A stretch of DNA of 64,000 nt from Arthrobacter russicus (GTDB taxonomy: Bacteria; Actinomycetota; Actinomycetes; Actinomycetales; Micrococcaceae): positions 1,922,001 to 1,986,000 of the forward strand of contig NZ_JAVDQF010000001.1 of assembly GCF_031454135.1 (NCBI RefSeq), in the 5' to 3' direction. A program made the translations under genes and the position numbers. How positions within the stretch are numbered: the stretch's first letter is position 1; the number at the start of each line of letters is the position of its first letter. The notes under the pieces are model-generated. The model did no database searches and was not told the origin of the DNA. It saw only the letters and a program-made list of their open reading frames with translations. Shown here piece by piece: positions 35,068 through 43,312 of this stretch.

Positions 35068-36186
35068 CTAGGAAACCGTCTTGAGGGTTTCTGCGATCTT
35101 GGCGGCGAGATCAGCCGGAAGCGGCGCCGAACCGGCGTTCTTCGCAGCGATCTTCTGGCCCTGGTCGCTCGCGATGTAGCCGATGTAGGCCTTGGTCAGT
35201 TCCGCCTGCTTGGCGTCCTTGAACTTGGTGCAGACGATGTCGTAGGAGATCAGCGGGATCGGGTAGGCGTCGCCGGAAGTCAACTTGGTGTAGTCGATCT
35301 TCTGCGACAAATCGCCCTTGACCTCGCTCGGCGCAGCGGTGACGCCTGCCTCGATCGCCTTGGTCACGCCTTCGGCGCTGAATGCGACGTACTTGTCGCC
35401 GGCCTTGATCGAAGCGGACTTCAGGGTGTCGATCGCGGAGTGGTCGGCGTAGCCGATGGTGCCGTTGCCGGCCTTGACCGTGTTGACCACACCGGAGCCG
35501 CCCTGCTGGGCGGAGGAGCCGGCAATCGGCCACTTGTTGGAGACCGGGTCGGTCCAGACCGACGGGGCCACCTGGCTCAGGTAGTTGGTGAAGTTCTGCG
35601 TGGTGCCGGATCCGTCCGAGCGGGTCACCGTGGTGATCGCGGTAGCCGGCAGGGTGACGCCGGGGTTGTCGGCCTTGATCGCGGCATCGTCCCAGGTCTT
35701 GATTTCCTGCTTGAAGATCTTCGCGACGGTCTCCGAGGAGAGCTGCAGCTTGTCCACGCCTTGGAGGTTGAACACGATCGCCACGCCGTCGAGGTAAACC
35801 GGGAGGTTCACTGCGCCGCCCGGGCCGCAGACGGCCTGGACCTTGGCAGCCTGGTCCGCGTTCAGGTAAGCGTCCGAACCAGCGAAGTCGTACGATCCGG
35901 CCGTGAAGTTGGTGACGCCGCCGCCGGAGCCCTGCGACTTGTCGTAGTTGATCTTCACGTTCTTGGCCTGGGCGGTGAAGCCCGCGGTCCAAGCGGTCTG
36001 CGCGTTGGACTGGGCGCTGGAGCCGCCGGCGGTGATGGTGCCGCTGAGGCCCGAGTAATCGACCGCCGCGCTCGAGGAGCCGGCCGGAGTCGAGTTTCCG
36101 GCGCCGGAGTTGCCACCGCAAGCGGTGAGGGCGATGGCGCCCACCGCGATAACAGCCGCAACGCGACCGTAGCGAAGTACCTTCAC
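35068..36186 (-). CDS. pstS: Phosphate ABC transporter substrate-binding lipoprotein
   Basis: 372 aa from GTG 36186, with AAGGGG upstream. The signal peptide (VLRYGRVAAVIAVGAIA) ends in the lipobox LTAC. The phosphate-binding motifs are GAGSS-like TITAGGSSAQSNAQTAW, YDKSQGSGGGVTNFTAGSYD, FAGSDAYL and TRSDGSGTTQNFTNYL. It captures phosphate at the cell surface for PstCAB. A Pho-box-like direct repeat is found ~140 bp upstream. Confidence 0.96.
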   Translation of the reverse strand: MKVLRYGRVAAVIAVGAIALTACGGNSGAGNSTPAGSSSAAVDYSGLSGTITAGGSSAQSNAQTAWTAGFTAQAKNVKINYDKSQGSGGGVTNFTAGSYDFAGSDAYLNADQAAKVQAVCGPGGAVNLPVYLDGVAIVFNLQGVDKLQLSSETVAKIFKQEIKTWDDAAIKADNPGVTLPATAITTVTRSDGSGTTQNFTNYLSQVAPSVWTDPVSNKWPIAGSSAQQGGSGVVNTVKAGNGTIGYADHSAIDTLKSASIKAGDKYVAFSAEGVTKAIEAGVTAAPSEVKGDLSQKIDYTKLTSGDAYPIPLISYDIVCTKFKDAKQAELTKAYIGYIASDQGQKIAAKNAGSAPLPADLAAKIAETLKTVS

Positions 36187-36326
36187 TTGTTTTGCCCCTT
36201 CCAAGGGATCTAGCTGAACCGTCGCCCCCCATGAAGGCTGCACGTCAACTGGCTATCTGAATTCAGTGTTTTTGCAGGATTACTCCTTGAACTTAGGCGG
36301 CAGAGGTAACGGGACGTGCCGCCGGA

Positions 36327-36344
36327 GATGAACGGAAGGTTAAC
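36327..36344 (-). promoter_or_regulatory. Pho-box-like direct repeat upstream of pstS
   Basis: On the minus strand GTTAACC (36344-36338) and GTTCATC (36333-36327) form two units exactly 11 bases apart, as in actinobacterial PhoP boxes built of GTTCACC-type 11-nt repeats. It lies ~140 bp before the pstS start. Binding by PhoP is inferred from this pattern. Confidence 0.6.
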
Positions 36345-36443
36345 AAGATCTGGCCATTGGAATAAGCGTGCTCCGGTGTGATTGCCATCAACCGGGCGAC
36401 AGGCTATGCGTCGCCGGACAGCCCTTCCGAAGTGCCGACACCA

Positions 36444-36449
36444 TAGACT
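36444..36449 (+). promoter_or_regulatory. TAGACT -10 element of the FUSC gene
   Basis: TAGACT ends 6 nt before ATG 36456 without a convincing Shine-Dalgarno sequence, a leaderless arrangement. Confidence 0.5.
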
Positions 36450-36455
36450 GAAGCC

Positions 36456-37598
36456 ATGTCCGGAAAGAGCAAGGCCGTACGGCGACCGCTTCCGGCTACC
36501 GCCCGGTTCTTCGGCAGCCGGACCAGGATCGGGGCCCGGCGCAGTGCGCAATCGGTGGTCCCGGCGATTCAGATGACCATCTGCGCGGTGGGTGCTTATG
36601 CCTTCGCCGAGTTCGTGCTCGGGCACAGCGGACCGATTTTCGCTGCGACCTCCTCGCTCATCGCCCTGGGATTCTCCCGGGATCCGAGATTGCGCCGGGT
36701 ATTGGAAGTGGCGATCGGCTGCACCCTGGGCATCTTGATGGGCGAGCTGATCCTCACCTGGGCGGGTGCCGGAATCTGGCAGGCAGCCGTGGTGCTTTTC
36801 GCTTCGATCATGCTGGCCCGGTTCTTGGACAACGGCGCGATCTTCGCCACCCAGCTGGGTCTCCAGTCGGTTCTGGTGGTTCTGCTGCCACTGCCCACCG
36901 GCGGACCATTGACCCGGAGCGTGGACGCCGTCGTCGGGGTGAGCTTCGCCCTGCTGATCACCCTGCTCACGCCGCGGGACCCGCGCAAAGAACCGAAACA
37001 GGACATCTGCAAACTGCTCAATGAATTGGCCGAAGTCCTGCGCGAATGCGGCGAAGCCCTGGTCAAAAGCGACTCGACCATTGCTTGGCACGCCCTGGTC
37101 CGGGCCCGCAGTTGCCAGCCGCTCGTCGACGGCATGCGGGCTTCGCTGCGTTCCTCCGGTGAAGTCGCGACGATCTCGCCGGCCTACCGGCGCTTCAAGG
37201 GCGAAATCAGTTCGTTGGAGAACTCGCTCGAGTTCATCGATCTGGCGCTGCGCAACTCCCGGGTATTCGCCCGACGGCTGACCAGCGCGATCAACAACGC
37301 CGCACTTTCCGATTCCGCGGTAGAAGGGATCAGCGAGATGCTTTCGGACACTGCGGACGCGGTGGATCTGATCGCGACCGGCCTGGCCGAACGCGACGCC
37401 ACGGCGAGCGCGGTCCACTTGAACAATGCCCGTGACGAGCTCTGCTTGATCGCCAGTCTGCTGCACCCGAAATCACTCGGCGTGCAGAAACTGGAAGGCG
37501 AAACCGTCGTCATGCTGTTCCGGCCGCTCATGGTGGATCTACTCGAGGCCGCAGGCGTCGACGGCGAGGAAGCCAGAAGCCTGCTCCCGACGATCTAA
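36456..37598 (+). CDS. FUSC/aromatic-acid-exporter-family membrane protein
   Basis: 380 aa. After a basic N-terminus (RRPLPATARFFGSRTRIGAR) come about six membrane segments, up to residue ~170. GHSGPIFAATSSLIALGFSR and NGAIFATQLGLQSVLVVLLP are typical of the family, and PTGGPLTRSVDAVVGV follows. The C-terminal ~200 residues form a long cytoplasmic helical domain. Relatives export aromatic acids or other small toxic compounds; the substrate is unknown. It is divergent from pstS and is followed within 11 bases by the first 79-nt repeat. Confidence 0.8.
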   Translation: MSGKSKAVRRPLPATARFFGSRTRIGARRSAQSVVPAIQMTICAVGAYAFAEFVLGHSGPIFAATSSLIALGFSRDPRLRRVLEVAIGCTLGILMGELILTWAGAGIWQAAVVLFASIMLARFLDNGAIFATQLGLQSVLVVLLPLPTGGPLTRSVDAVVGVSFALLITLLTPRDPRKEPKQDICKLLNELAEVLRECGEALVKSDSTIAWHALVRARSCQPLVDGMRASLRSSGEVATISPAYRRFKGEISSLENSLEFIDLALRNSRVFARRLTSAINNAALSDSAVEGISEMLSDTADAVDLIATGLAERDATASAVHLNNARDELCLIASLLHPKSLGVQKLEGETVVMLFRPLMVDLLEAAGVDGEEARSLLPTI

Positions 37599-37608
37599 CG
37601 TTTTTCCG

Positions 37609-37687
37609 GTTTCGGATAGCATCTCGCATTTGCGTTAGCGTTATTTCGCACATCCGGCTAACGCACCTGCGGCTGGCTAACTGAAAC
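37609..37687. repeat. 79-nt repeat, copy 1
   Basis: Begins GTTTCGGATAGC and ends GGCTAACTGAAAC. The ends form an imperfect inverted repeat. Inside, TGCGTTAGC pairs with GCTAACGCA. It is identical to copy 2 (38074-38152) at 77 of 79 positions. It starts 10 bases after the FUSC stop codon and lies upstream of the HIT gene. Confidence 0.9.
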
Positions 37688-37716
37688 GACGATTGGATTG
37701 TGCGAGGCTGGCTTGC

Positions 37717-38070
37717 ATGACGGAACTCCCCGAGTGCTACACCGGCAATGATTTCTATTGCGATGTAGCGCTGCCCCGGCCCGGCAGTTTGGACCTGCTG
37801 TACGACGGCGAAGCGGTGATCGCCTTCCAGCACACCAAACCGTACTGGGAACACCACGCAGTGGTGGTGCCGAAGCGGCATATCGCTTCGCTGTTGCAGT
37901 TGTCCGGCGAGCCTGAACCGCTGGTCCGGGAGTTGCTGCAGGTGATTCAACTGGTGGCAGCCGACTTCGAGCAACGGTTCGGCGATGCCAGAGTCCTGAC
38001 CAATCTGGGCCGCTACCAGGACTCCAAGCACCTGCATGTGCACATCAGCGCCGGTGCGGAACTGGGTTAG
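37717..38070 (+). CDS. HIT-domain protein (nucleotide hydrolase/transferase family)
   Basis: 117 aa from ATG 37717, with GAGG ten bases upstream. The histidine triad HLHVHIS lies near the C-terminus (residues ~108-114). Before it come FQHTKPYWEHHAVVVPKRHI and LTNLGRYQDSKHLHVHI. HIT proteins split nucleotide-phosphoramide or dinucleotide bonds. The protein is of minimal HIT length, with no extra domain. The gene is bracketed by two almost identical 79-nt repeats in the same orientation, an unusual setting for a housekeeping gene. Confidence 0.85.
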   Translation: MTELPECYTGNDFYCDVALPRPGSLDLLYDGEAVIAFQHTKPYWEHHAVVVPKRHIASLLQLSGEPEPLVRELLQVIQLVAADFEQRFGDARVLTNLGRYQDSKHLHVHISAGAELG

Positions 38071-38073
38071 CGT

Positions 38074-38152
38074 GTTTCGGATAGCGTCTCGCTTTTGCGT
38101 TAGCGTTATTTCGCACATCCGGCTAACGCACCTGCGGCTGGCTAACTGAAAC
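38074..38152. repeat. 79-nt repeat, copy 2
   Basis: Same orientation as copy 1, differing at positions 13 (G for A) and 20 (T for A). It starts 3 bases after the HIT stop codon and lies upstream of radA. Confidence 0.9.
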
Positions 38153-38197
38153 CGGGGAACGGGTACGTGCGGCACACCGATTGTCGGTGCGACTGGG

Positions 38198-38203
38198 TAG
38201 GCT
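38198..38203 (+). promoter_or_regulatory. TAGGCT -10 element of radA
   Basis: TAGGCT ends 6 nt before ATG 38210, and CGTGGC in the gap is no ribosome-binding site. This suggests leaderless radA mRNA. Confidence 0.5.
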
Positions 38204-38209
38204 CGTGGC

Positions 38210-39592
38210 ATGGCCAAATCCACCCGAACCCCTGCTCCCGGATTCAAATGCGCGGAGTGCGGTTGGACCACCGCGAAGTGGGTGGGCCGGTGCGGCGAAT
38301 GCCAGGCCTGGGGCACTGTGGAAGAAGTCGGCGTCACGGTGGCCCGGACCACGGCGGCAAGCAGCGTTGCGGTCCCGGCCACGAAGATCGCGGATGTGGA
38401 TGCGACCACCGCCGCCTATTTGACCACCGGGGTGGCCGAACTGGACCGGGTGCTCGGCGGCGGCGTCGTGCCGGGCGCCGTGGTACTGCTCGCCGGCGAG
38501 CCCGGTGTGGGCAAATCCACGCTGCTCCTGGATGTGGCCGCGAAATTCGCCCGCGGGGCACGCGACGTGCTCTATTTGACCGGCGAAGAATCCGCGGCCC
38601 AAGTGAAACTCCGCGCCGAACGCATCGGGGCGATTGCCGATTCGCTCTATCTGGCCGCGGAAAGCGATCTCGGCGCAGCCTTGGGCCAAGTCGAAAAGGT
38701 GCAGCCGAAGCTGCTGATCGTCGACTCGGTGCAGACCTTCAGCAGCGCCATGGTGGAAGGCTCCGCCGGCGGCGTGACCCAGGTCCGCGAGGTGGCCGCC
38801 TCGCTCATCGCGGCCGCGAAACGGCTCAATATGACCACGGTGCTGGTAGGGCATGTGACCAAGGACGGCTCGATCGCCGGGCCCCGTCTGCTGGAACACC
38901 TGGTAGACGTGGTGTGCCAGTTCGAAGGCGAACGGCATTCCCGGCTCCGCTTGCTGCGCGCGGTGAAGAACCGCTATGGCCCCACCGATGAAGTGGGTTG
39001 CTTCGACTTGAGCGAACAAGGCATCGAAGGGCTTGCCGACCCGAGCGGGCTCTTCGTTTCGCGGACCAAGGACCCGGTCTCCGGAACCTGCATCACAGTG
39101 GCGTTGGAAGGCAAACGTCCGCTCGTCGCCGAAGTGCAATCCTTGCTGGCGACCAGTTCGACGTCGCAGCCCCGGCGGGCGACCAGCGGCCTGGACTCGT
39201 CCCGGGTCTCGATGCTGCTGGCGGTCCTGCAACAGCGGGCCGGCGCGAATCTGGCGAATGAAGATTCCTACGTGGCCACGGTCGGCGGCGTGCGGCTCAC
39301 CGAACCGGCCACCGATTTGGCGATCGCACTGGCCATCGCCTCGGCCAAATCGGGGATTGCTTTGCCGGCCCGGTTGATCGCTTTCGGCGAAGTCGGCCTG
39401 GCCGGCGAAGTGCGGCCGGTGCCCGGCATCAACCAGCGGATCCACGAAGCCCACCGCCTGGGCTTCAGCCACGCAGTGGTCCCCGGCAGCCCGAACGGCC
39501 CCGGCCCGATTCCGACCGGCTTCTCGGTCCGGGAAGTCCACCAGCTCAGCGACGCCTTGGAATTGCTCTTTCCGGTGCCTGCCGGAAACTGA
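38210..39592 (+). CDS. radA: DNA repair protein RadA
   Basis: 460 aa. The N-terminal zinc finger has Cys14, Cys17, Cys28 and Cys31. The RecA-like core has Walker A LAGEPGVGKSTLLLDVA, LIVDSVQTF as Walker B, and the RadA-specific KNRYG box (VKNRYGPTDEVGCFDL). The C-terminal Lon-like domain contains FGEVGLAGEVRPV. RadA is a branch-migration helicase in homologous recombination. It is followed at 168 bp by disA; the pairing is common, and RadA is known to affect DisA activity in Bacillus. Confidence 0.96.
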   Translation: MAKSTRTPAPGFKCAECGWTTAKWVGRCGECQAWGTVEEVGVTVARTTAASSVAVPATKIADVDATTAAYLTTGVAELDRVLGGGVVPGAVVLLAGEPGVGKSTLLLDVAAKFARGARDVLYLTGEESAAQVKLRAERIGAIADSLYLAAESDLGAALGQVEKVQPKLLIVDSVQTFSSAMVEGSAGGVTQVREVAASLIAAAKRLNMTTVLVGHVTKDGSIAGPRLLEHLVDVVCQFEGERHSRLRLLRAVKNRYGPTDEVGCFDLSEQGIEGLADPSGLFVSRTKDPVSGTCITVALEGKRPLVAEVQSLLATSSTSQPRRATSGLDSSRVSMLLAVLQQRAGANLANEDSYVATVGGVRLTEPATDLAIALAIASAKSGIALPARLIAFGEVGLAGEVRPVPGINQRIHEAHRLGFSHAVVPGSPNGPGPIPTGFSVREVHQLSDALELLFPVPAGN

Positions 39593-39649
39593 AGCCCCGG
39601 AATCGGCAACCGCAATGCCGTCTCTCCCGATCTCGCCGCAGTATCCCAC

Positions 39650-39655
39650 TAGTAT
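39650..39655 (+). promoter_or_regulatory. Possible -10 element of disA
   Basis: TAGTAT lies in an AT-richer stretch ~105 bp before the disA start. The disA start itself has a Shine-Dalgarno sequence, so this would give an ordinary leader. No clear -35 is seen. Confidence 0.3.
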
Positions 39656-39760
39656 GGGCTGTGATGTTCTAGTGTTCGCAACGATGCCCGGTTTGGACTC
39701 TGATCCCAGCCGGCCGGTTTGGAGTGCACCGTCGCGCCAAACCCCAGGAGAGGATGTGCC

Positions 39761-40837
39761 GTGGTCCGCAGCCCCGAGGAATCATTGCGGGCAACCTTGG
39801 CGAGGGTTGCCCCGGGAACCCAGCTGCGCGACGGCCTGGAACGCATCCTGCGGGGTCGCACCGGCGCATTGATTGTGCTCGGTTACGACAAAACCATCGA
39901 ATCGTTGTGCTCCGGCGGCTTCGAAATCGACATCGACTTCGCTGCCACCAGGCTGCGCGAACTGGCCAAAATGGACGGCGCCATCGTCTGCGACAAGGAC
40001 GCGGCGAAGATTCTCCGCGCCGCGGTGCAATTGGTGCCGGATCCGACCATCGAGACCCAGGAGTCCGGTACCCGGCACCGCACCGCGGAACGCGTCGCGA
40101 TCCAAACCGGGGTTCCGGTGATCTCGGTCAGCCAATCGATGCAAATCATCGCGCTTTACGTCGGCGGATTGCGGCACGTGCTGGAAGGCTCGGAAAAGGT
40201 TCTCGCCCGGGCCAATCAGGCCCTGGCCACCCTGGAACGCTACCGGGCGCGCCTGGACCAGGTCACCTCCTCACTGTCCGCCCTGGAAATCGAAGCAGTG
40301 GTGACCGTCCGCGACGTCGCGGTCACCTTGCAACGCCAGGAAATGGTTCGGCGGATCTCCGAAGAAATCGCCCAGTATGTCCTGGAACTCGGCGTCGACG
40401 GGCGACTCCTGTCGCTGCAACTCGAAGAACTCACCGTGGGCCGCGGGCCGGGCAGCGAAATGGTGATCCGTGATTATTCGCACATCGAGAGCAGCCAGGA
40501 AGAGATCGATATTGCGCTTGCCGGCCTGCAGGACATCAGCGCCACCGAGTTGATCGATCTGGGCCGGATCGCCGGAATCGTCGGATTGATGGAGAGCGGG
40601 AATTCGCTGGACTCGGTGATCCACCCCCGGGGCTACCGTCTGCTTTCCGGTTTCAAGGCCGTGCCGCGCGCGGTCGCCGACCGGTTGGTGGAACATTTCG
40701 ACGGTCTGCAGAACTTGATGGCCGCGACCATCGAAGAACTCATGGCAGTAGAAGGCATCGGCGAACAGCGTGCCCGGACGGTCCGCGAAGGACTCTCCAG
40801 GATCGCCGAAGCCAGCTTGCTGGACCGTTTCCTCTGA
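39761..40837 (+). CDS. disA: Diadenylate cyclase DisA (c-di-AMP synthase, DNA integrity scanner)
   Basis: 358 aa from GTG 39761, with GAGAGG seven bases upstream. This length matches the family better than ATG 39719. The DAC domain has DGA at 72-74 (LAKMDGAIVCDKD) and RHR at 105-107 (GTRHRTAERVAIQTG), the metal and ATP motifs of catalysis. A helical linker follows, then a C-terminal helix-hairpin-helix DNA-binding domain (IEELMAVEGIGEQRARTV). It makes c-di-AMP and slows when bound to branched DNA. In actinobacteria this is usually the only c-di-AMP synthase. Confidence 0.96.
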   Translation: MVRSPEESLRATLARVAPGTQLRDGLERILRGRTGALIVLGYDKTIESLCSGGFEIDIDFAATRLRELAKMDGAIVCDKDAAKILRAAVQLVPDPTIETQESGTRHRTAERVAIQTGVPVISVSQSMQIIALYVGGLRHVLEGSEKVLARANQALATLERYRARLDQVTSSLSALEIEAVVTVRDVAVTLQRQEMVRRISEEIAQYVLELGVDGRLLSLQLEELTVGRGPGSEMVIRDYSHIESSQEEIDIALAGLQDISATELIDLGRIAGIVGLMESGNSLDSVIHPRGYRLLSGFKAVPRAVADRLVEHFDGLQNLMAATIEELMAVEGIGEQRARTVREGLSRIAEASLLDRFL

Positions 40838-40844
40838 CTCCCCC

Positions 40845-40905
40845 GCCGAGTGGCCAGGTCTGCAGCCAAAACCACGGCCATACCCTGCAGATCTGGCCAC
40901 TCGGC
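40845..40905. repeat. Gene-end hairpin repeat, copy B
   Basis: A 21-bp stem with one G-T type mismatch (40845-40865 with 40885-40905) and a 19-nt loop, seven bases after the disA stop. The arm contains CGAGTGGCCAG-TCTGCAG as in copy A at 12294-12350; the loops differ completely. Confidence 0.8.
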
Positions 40906-40940
40906 GAGGCAATGACGTGACGTAATGACGTAATACCGGC

Positions 40941-41558
40941 TCAGGGGTTGAGCGTGAATACCTGCTTGGGGCTCACGAGCTTTCCGAGTGTCGCGGTCAA
41001 GGTGTAGGTACCCGGTCCGGGTTTCGCAGCGATTGGCGTGCAACCTTCCACGGTCCGGTTGAGCTGCCACGGGAAGTTGGCCTTCTCCGACGCGCCGGGC
41101 GCGATGCTCTTCACCAGGTCGGCAGCGCCTTCCTGGCAATCCTTCGACGAGAAGATCCGATCGCTGCCGCTCATCACCAGGAAGTCCATCTGGCTGGTCC
41201 CGACGTTGACATCGCAGGCCACCGTGCCGCCATTGCTGACGGTGAGCGTGAACACCGGCGTCTTGCCGGCCGGATAGCTCGGCGCATCGGTTGCCGCAGC
41301 GACGGTGATCTTGCTCTGGTCGCAGACCGGCGTGCTGGGCGTCTGCGGCACCGGGCTGACGGATCCGCTGCCGGCCGCGGCGGACTCGGAGCTCGAAGCA
41401 TTGCCCGAAGCGGGCTTGCTACCCGGCTTGAGCACCGAAACGATGATCACCACGAGCAGGATCAGCACGGCCAAGGCCGCAATGCCGACGACCAGCCTCC
41501 TCCGGCGGTAAACCCCCGGAGATGCTTGCCTCCGTTTTCCTCCGCCTTGCCCTGCCAT
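40941..41558 (-). CDS. Membrane-anchored protein of unknown function with extracytoplasmic Ig-like domain
   Basis: 205 aa from ATG 41558. A short basic N-terminus (GGGKRRQASPGVYRRRR) precedes one membrane segment (LVVGIAALAVLILLVVIIV), then a Ser/Pro/Ala linker. The extracytoplasmic beta domain has PVFTLTVSNGGTVACDVNVG and two likely disulfide Cys pairs (VCDQ, ACDV, DCQE, GCTP). Similar proteins are found beside mutY in Arthrobacter relatives, as far as I recall; the function is unknown. A TAGGCT box ends 7 nt before the start. Confidence 0.75.
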   Translation of the reverse strand: MAGQGGGKRRQASPGVYRRRRLVVGIAALAVLILLVVIIVSVLKPGSKPASGNASSSESAAAGSGSVSPVPQTPSTPVCDQSKITVAAATDAPSYPAGKTPVFTLTVSNGGTVACDVNVGTSQMDFLVMSGSDRIFSSKDCQEGAADLVKSIAPGASEKANFPWQLNRTVEGCTPIAAKPGPGTYTLTATLGKLVSPKQVFTLNP

Positions 41559-41565
41559 GCGCACC

Positions 41566-41571
41566 AGCCTA
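41566..41571 (-). promoter_or_regulatory. TAGGCT -10 element
   Basis: On the minus strand TAGGCT ends 7 nt before ATG 41558. The hexamer is identical to that of radA. Confidence 0.5.
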
Positions 41572-41649
41572 CGGAAGATCAGCCCGGCAGCAGCGATCCC
41601 ACGCCGCAGCGGAGCCAAATCACAGGCAACGCCGAGCCGCGCCAACTGT

Positions 41650-41655
41650 TAGCTT
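41650..41655 (+). promoter_or_regulatory. TAGCTT -10 element of mutY
   Basis: TAGCTT ends 7 nt before GTG 41663. No Shine-Dalgarno sequence is present, and the GTG is the only start that fits the protein. Confidence 0.45.
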
Positions 41656-41662
41656 TGATGCT

Positions 41663-42607
41663 GTGCAACTCCCGCAAACCACCAGCCACGTGCAGCACCG
41701 GATCATCGATTGGTTCAGCACGAATGCCCGGGACCTGCCTTGGCGGTCCGCCGACCGGACGCCCTGGGGCGTGTTGGTCAGCGAGGTGATGTTGCAGCAG
41801 ACACCGGTGGTCCGGGTGCTCCCGGTCTGGCAGGAATGGCTGCGCCGGTGGCCGCGGCCATCCGATCTGGCCGCCGAACCCAGCGGCGAAGCGGTCCGGG
41901 CCTGGGGCCGGTTGGGTTACCCGCGCCGGGCTTTGCGGCTGCATGCCGCGGCAACCCGGATCAGCTCGGAGTTCGACGACGCGGTCCCGGCTACGGTGGC
42001 TGAACTCAAATCGTTGCCCGGCATCGGCGACTACACCGCGGCGGCAGTCGCGGCATTCGCCTTCGGAGTCCGGTCCACCGTGGTGGACACCAATGTCCGC
42101 CGGGTCGAAGCCCGGCTGTTCAGCGGCACCGCGCTGCCCGCGCCGAGTCTCAATGCCGCCGAAATGCAGTTGGCCGAGGCTTTGCTGCCGCTGGACCGGG
42201 AAACGTCGGTGTCCTGGAACGCGGCGTCGATGGAACTGGGCGCGCTGCTGTGCACGGCGCGATCGCCGAAGTGCGCCGCCTGCCCGGTACGCACGGACTG
42301 CGCCTGGCTTGCCGCCGGCGAACCCGAACCGACCTACCAGCCGAAAGGGCAGCCTTGGGCCGGAACCGACCGGCAACTCCGCGGGGCCGTCATGGCGGTG
42401 CTCCGGCAGGCCGAACATCCGGTGCCGCGCAGCCTGTTCTTCACCCCCGCCGTCGGCCTGGACGGGCCGGCCGAAGACGGCGACCCGCCGTTGCAGCGTC
42501 TGCACGCACTGGCCAGCGACTCCACCCGGCTGGAACGGATCCTGGCGGATCTGGTCCATGACGGCCTCGCCGAATCCAGCGCTGCCGGGCTCAAGCTGCC
42601 CGGTTGA
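41663..42607 (+). CDS. mutY: A/G-specific adenine DNA glycosylase
   Basis: 314 aa. It removes adenine mispaired with 8-oxoguanine. The catalytic Glu41 lies in SEVMLQQTPVVRV. The helix-hairpin-helix LPGIGDYTAAAVAAFAFG is followed by catalytic Asp142 in VVDTNVRRVEARLF. The 4Fe-4S cluster Cys residues 197, 204, 207 and 213 have the standard 6-2-5 spacing. The C-terminal 8-oxoG recognition domain is short and diverged, as usual in actinobacteria. It is divergent from the gene at 40941 and convergent with dhaM. Confidence 0.94.
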   Translation: MQLPQTTSHVQHRIIDWFSTNARDLPWRSADRTPWGVLVSEVMLQQTPVVRVLPVWQEWLRRWPRPSDLAAEPSGEAVRAWGRLGYPRRALRLHAAATRISSEFDDAVPATVAELKSLPGIGDYTAAAVAAFAFGVRSTVVDTNVRRVEARLFSGTALPAPSLNAAEMQLAEALLPLDRETSVSWNAASMELGALLCTARSPKCAACPVRTDCAWLAAGEPEPTYQPKGQPWAGTDRQLRGAVMAVLRQAEHPVPRSLFFTPAVGLDGPAEDGDPPLQRLHALASDSTRLERILADLVHDGLAESSAAGLKLPG

Positions 42608-42622
42608 GCCGGCCCGGCCGAC

Positions 42623-43312
42623 TCAGATTTCGCCGAACCCGTTTGCCACCTCGGTGCGGACCAAATCCACGGCCCGCTGCGCATCCGGGCCACTGGCCAC
42701 GATGTGCAGTTCGGTGCCCTGGGCCGCACCGAGCGTCATCAGCATCATCACGGACTGCCCGTCCACGCCGTTGATCTCGATCTCCACGTTCATCGCGCCC
42801 AAGGCCGCCGCCAGGGTGGCGGCAGGGCGGGCGTGCAAACCCATCGGGTTCAGCAGCACCGCATCGGCACGGATCGTGCGATCGCTGCCGGATGCGGCCG
42901 GCGCGGGTTCGGCTCCGGGCGGTGCGATGCCCAATGCGCTGCCGGTCAGCGCGGTTTCGGCGGCCGCACGGACGGCCGGCAGCCCGGCGCCGGCTTGGGC
43001 CGCCACCGCGGCGGCCACCGCGCCTTCCACCAGCGGAGCGTCCGCCAGTTGCACGCCGGCCGGCCCGCCGGCCAGGTCCAGCGCTGCCTCCGCGGTCATG
43101 ACGGCGGAACCCAGATCGGTCAGGATCAGCATTCCGGAATCCCCGGCTGTCGCGATCGCCGCACCGATCTTGCCCAATGAGGTGCCCAAGCCGCCATCGT
43201 CCATGCCTCCGGCGGCGAGAATCGTGACGTCCGGGGCCATCTGGCCAGCGAGTTCCACCACGCCATCGGCCAATTTGGCGCTGTGCGAAACGATCAGCAG
43301 TGCGACCCTCAT
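42623..43312 (-). CDS. dhaM: PTS-dependent dihydroxyacetone kinase, phosphotransferase subunit DhaM
   Basis: 229 aa. The EIIA-Man-like domain (1-130) has phospho-His10 in LIVSHSAKLADG. A Pro/Ala linker leads to an HPr domain with His160 in MGLHARPAATLA. The Enzyme I-like third domain of E. coli DhaM is absent, so it needs separate PtsI (and possibly HPr) from the fru operon. It rephosphorylates ADP bound to DhaL. The start overlaps the dhaL stop. Confidence 0.93.
   Translation of the reverse strand: MRVALLIVSHSAKLADGVVELAGQMAPDVTILAAGGMDDGGLGTSLGKIGAAIATAGDSGMLILTDLGSAVMTAEAALDLAGGPAGVQLADAPLVEGAVAAAVAAQAGAGLPAVRAAAETALTGSALGIAPPGAEPAPAASGSDRTIRADAVLLNPMGLHARPAATLAAALGAMNVEIEINGVDGQSVMMLMTLGAAQGTELHIVASGPDAQRAVDLVRTEVANGFGEI

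Noticed and set aside
37528-38409. Minus-strand frame with an internal peptide repeat (FQLASRRCVSRMCEITLTQ twice)
   Set aside because: The peptide repeat is only the translation of the two 79-nt DNA repeats, and the rest is antisense to the HIT gene.
39719-39760. ATG 39719 as the disA start
   Set aside because: It would add 14 residues not usual in the family, while GTG 39761 has a well-spaced GAGAGG.
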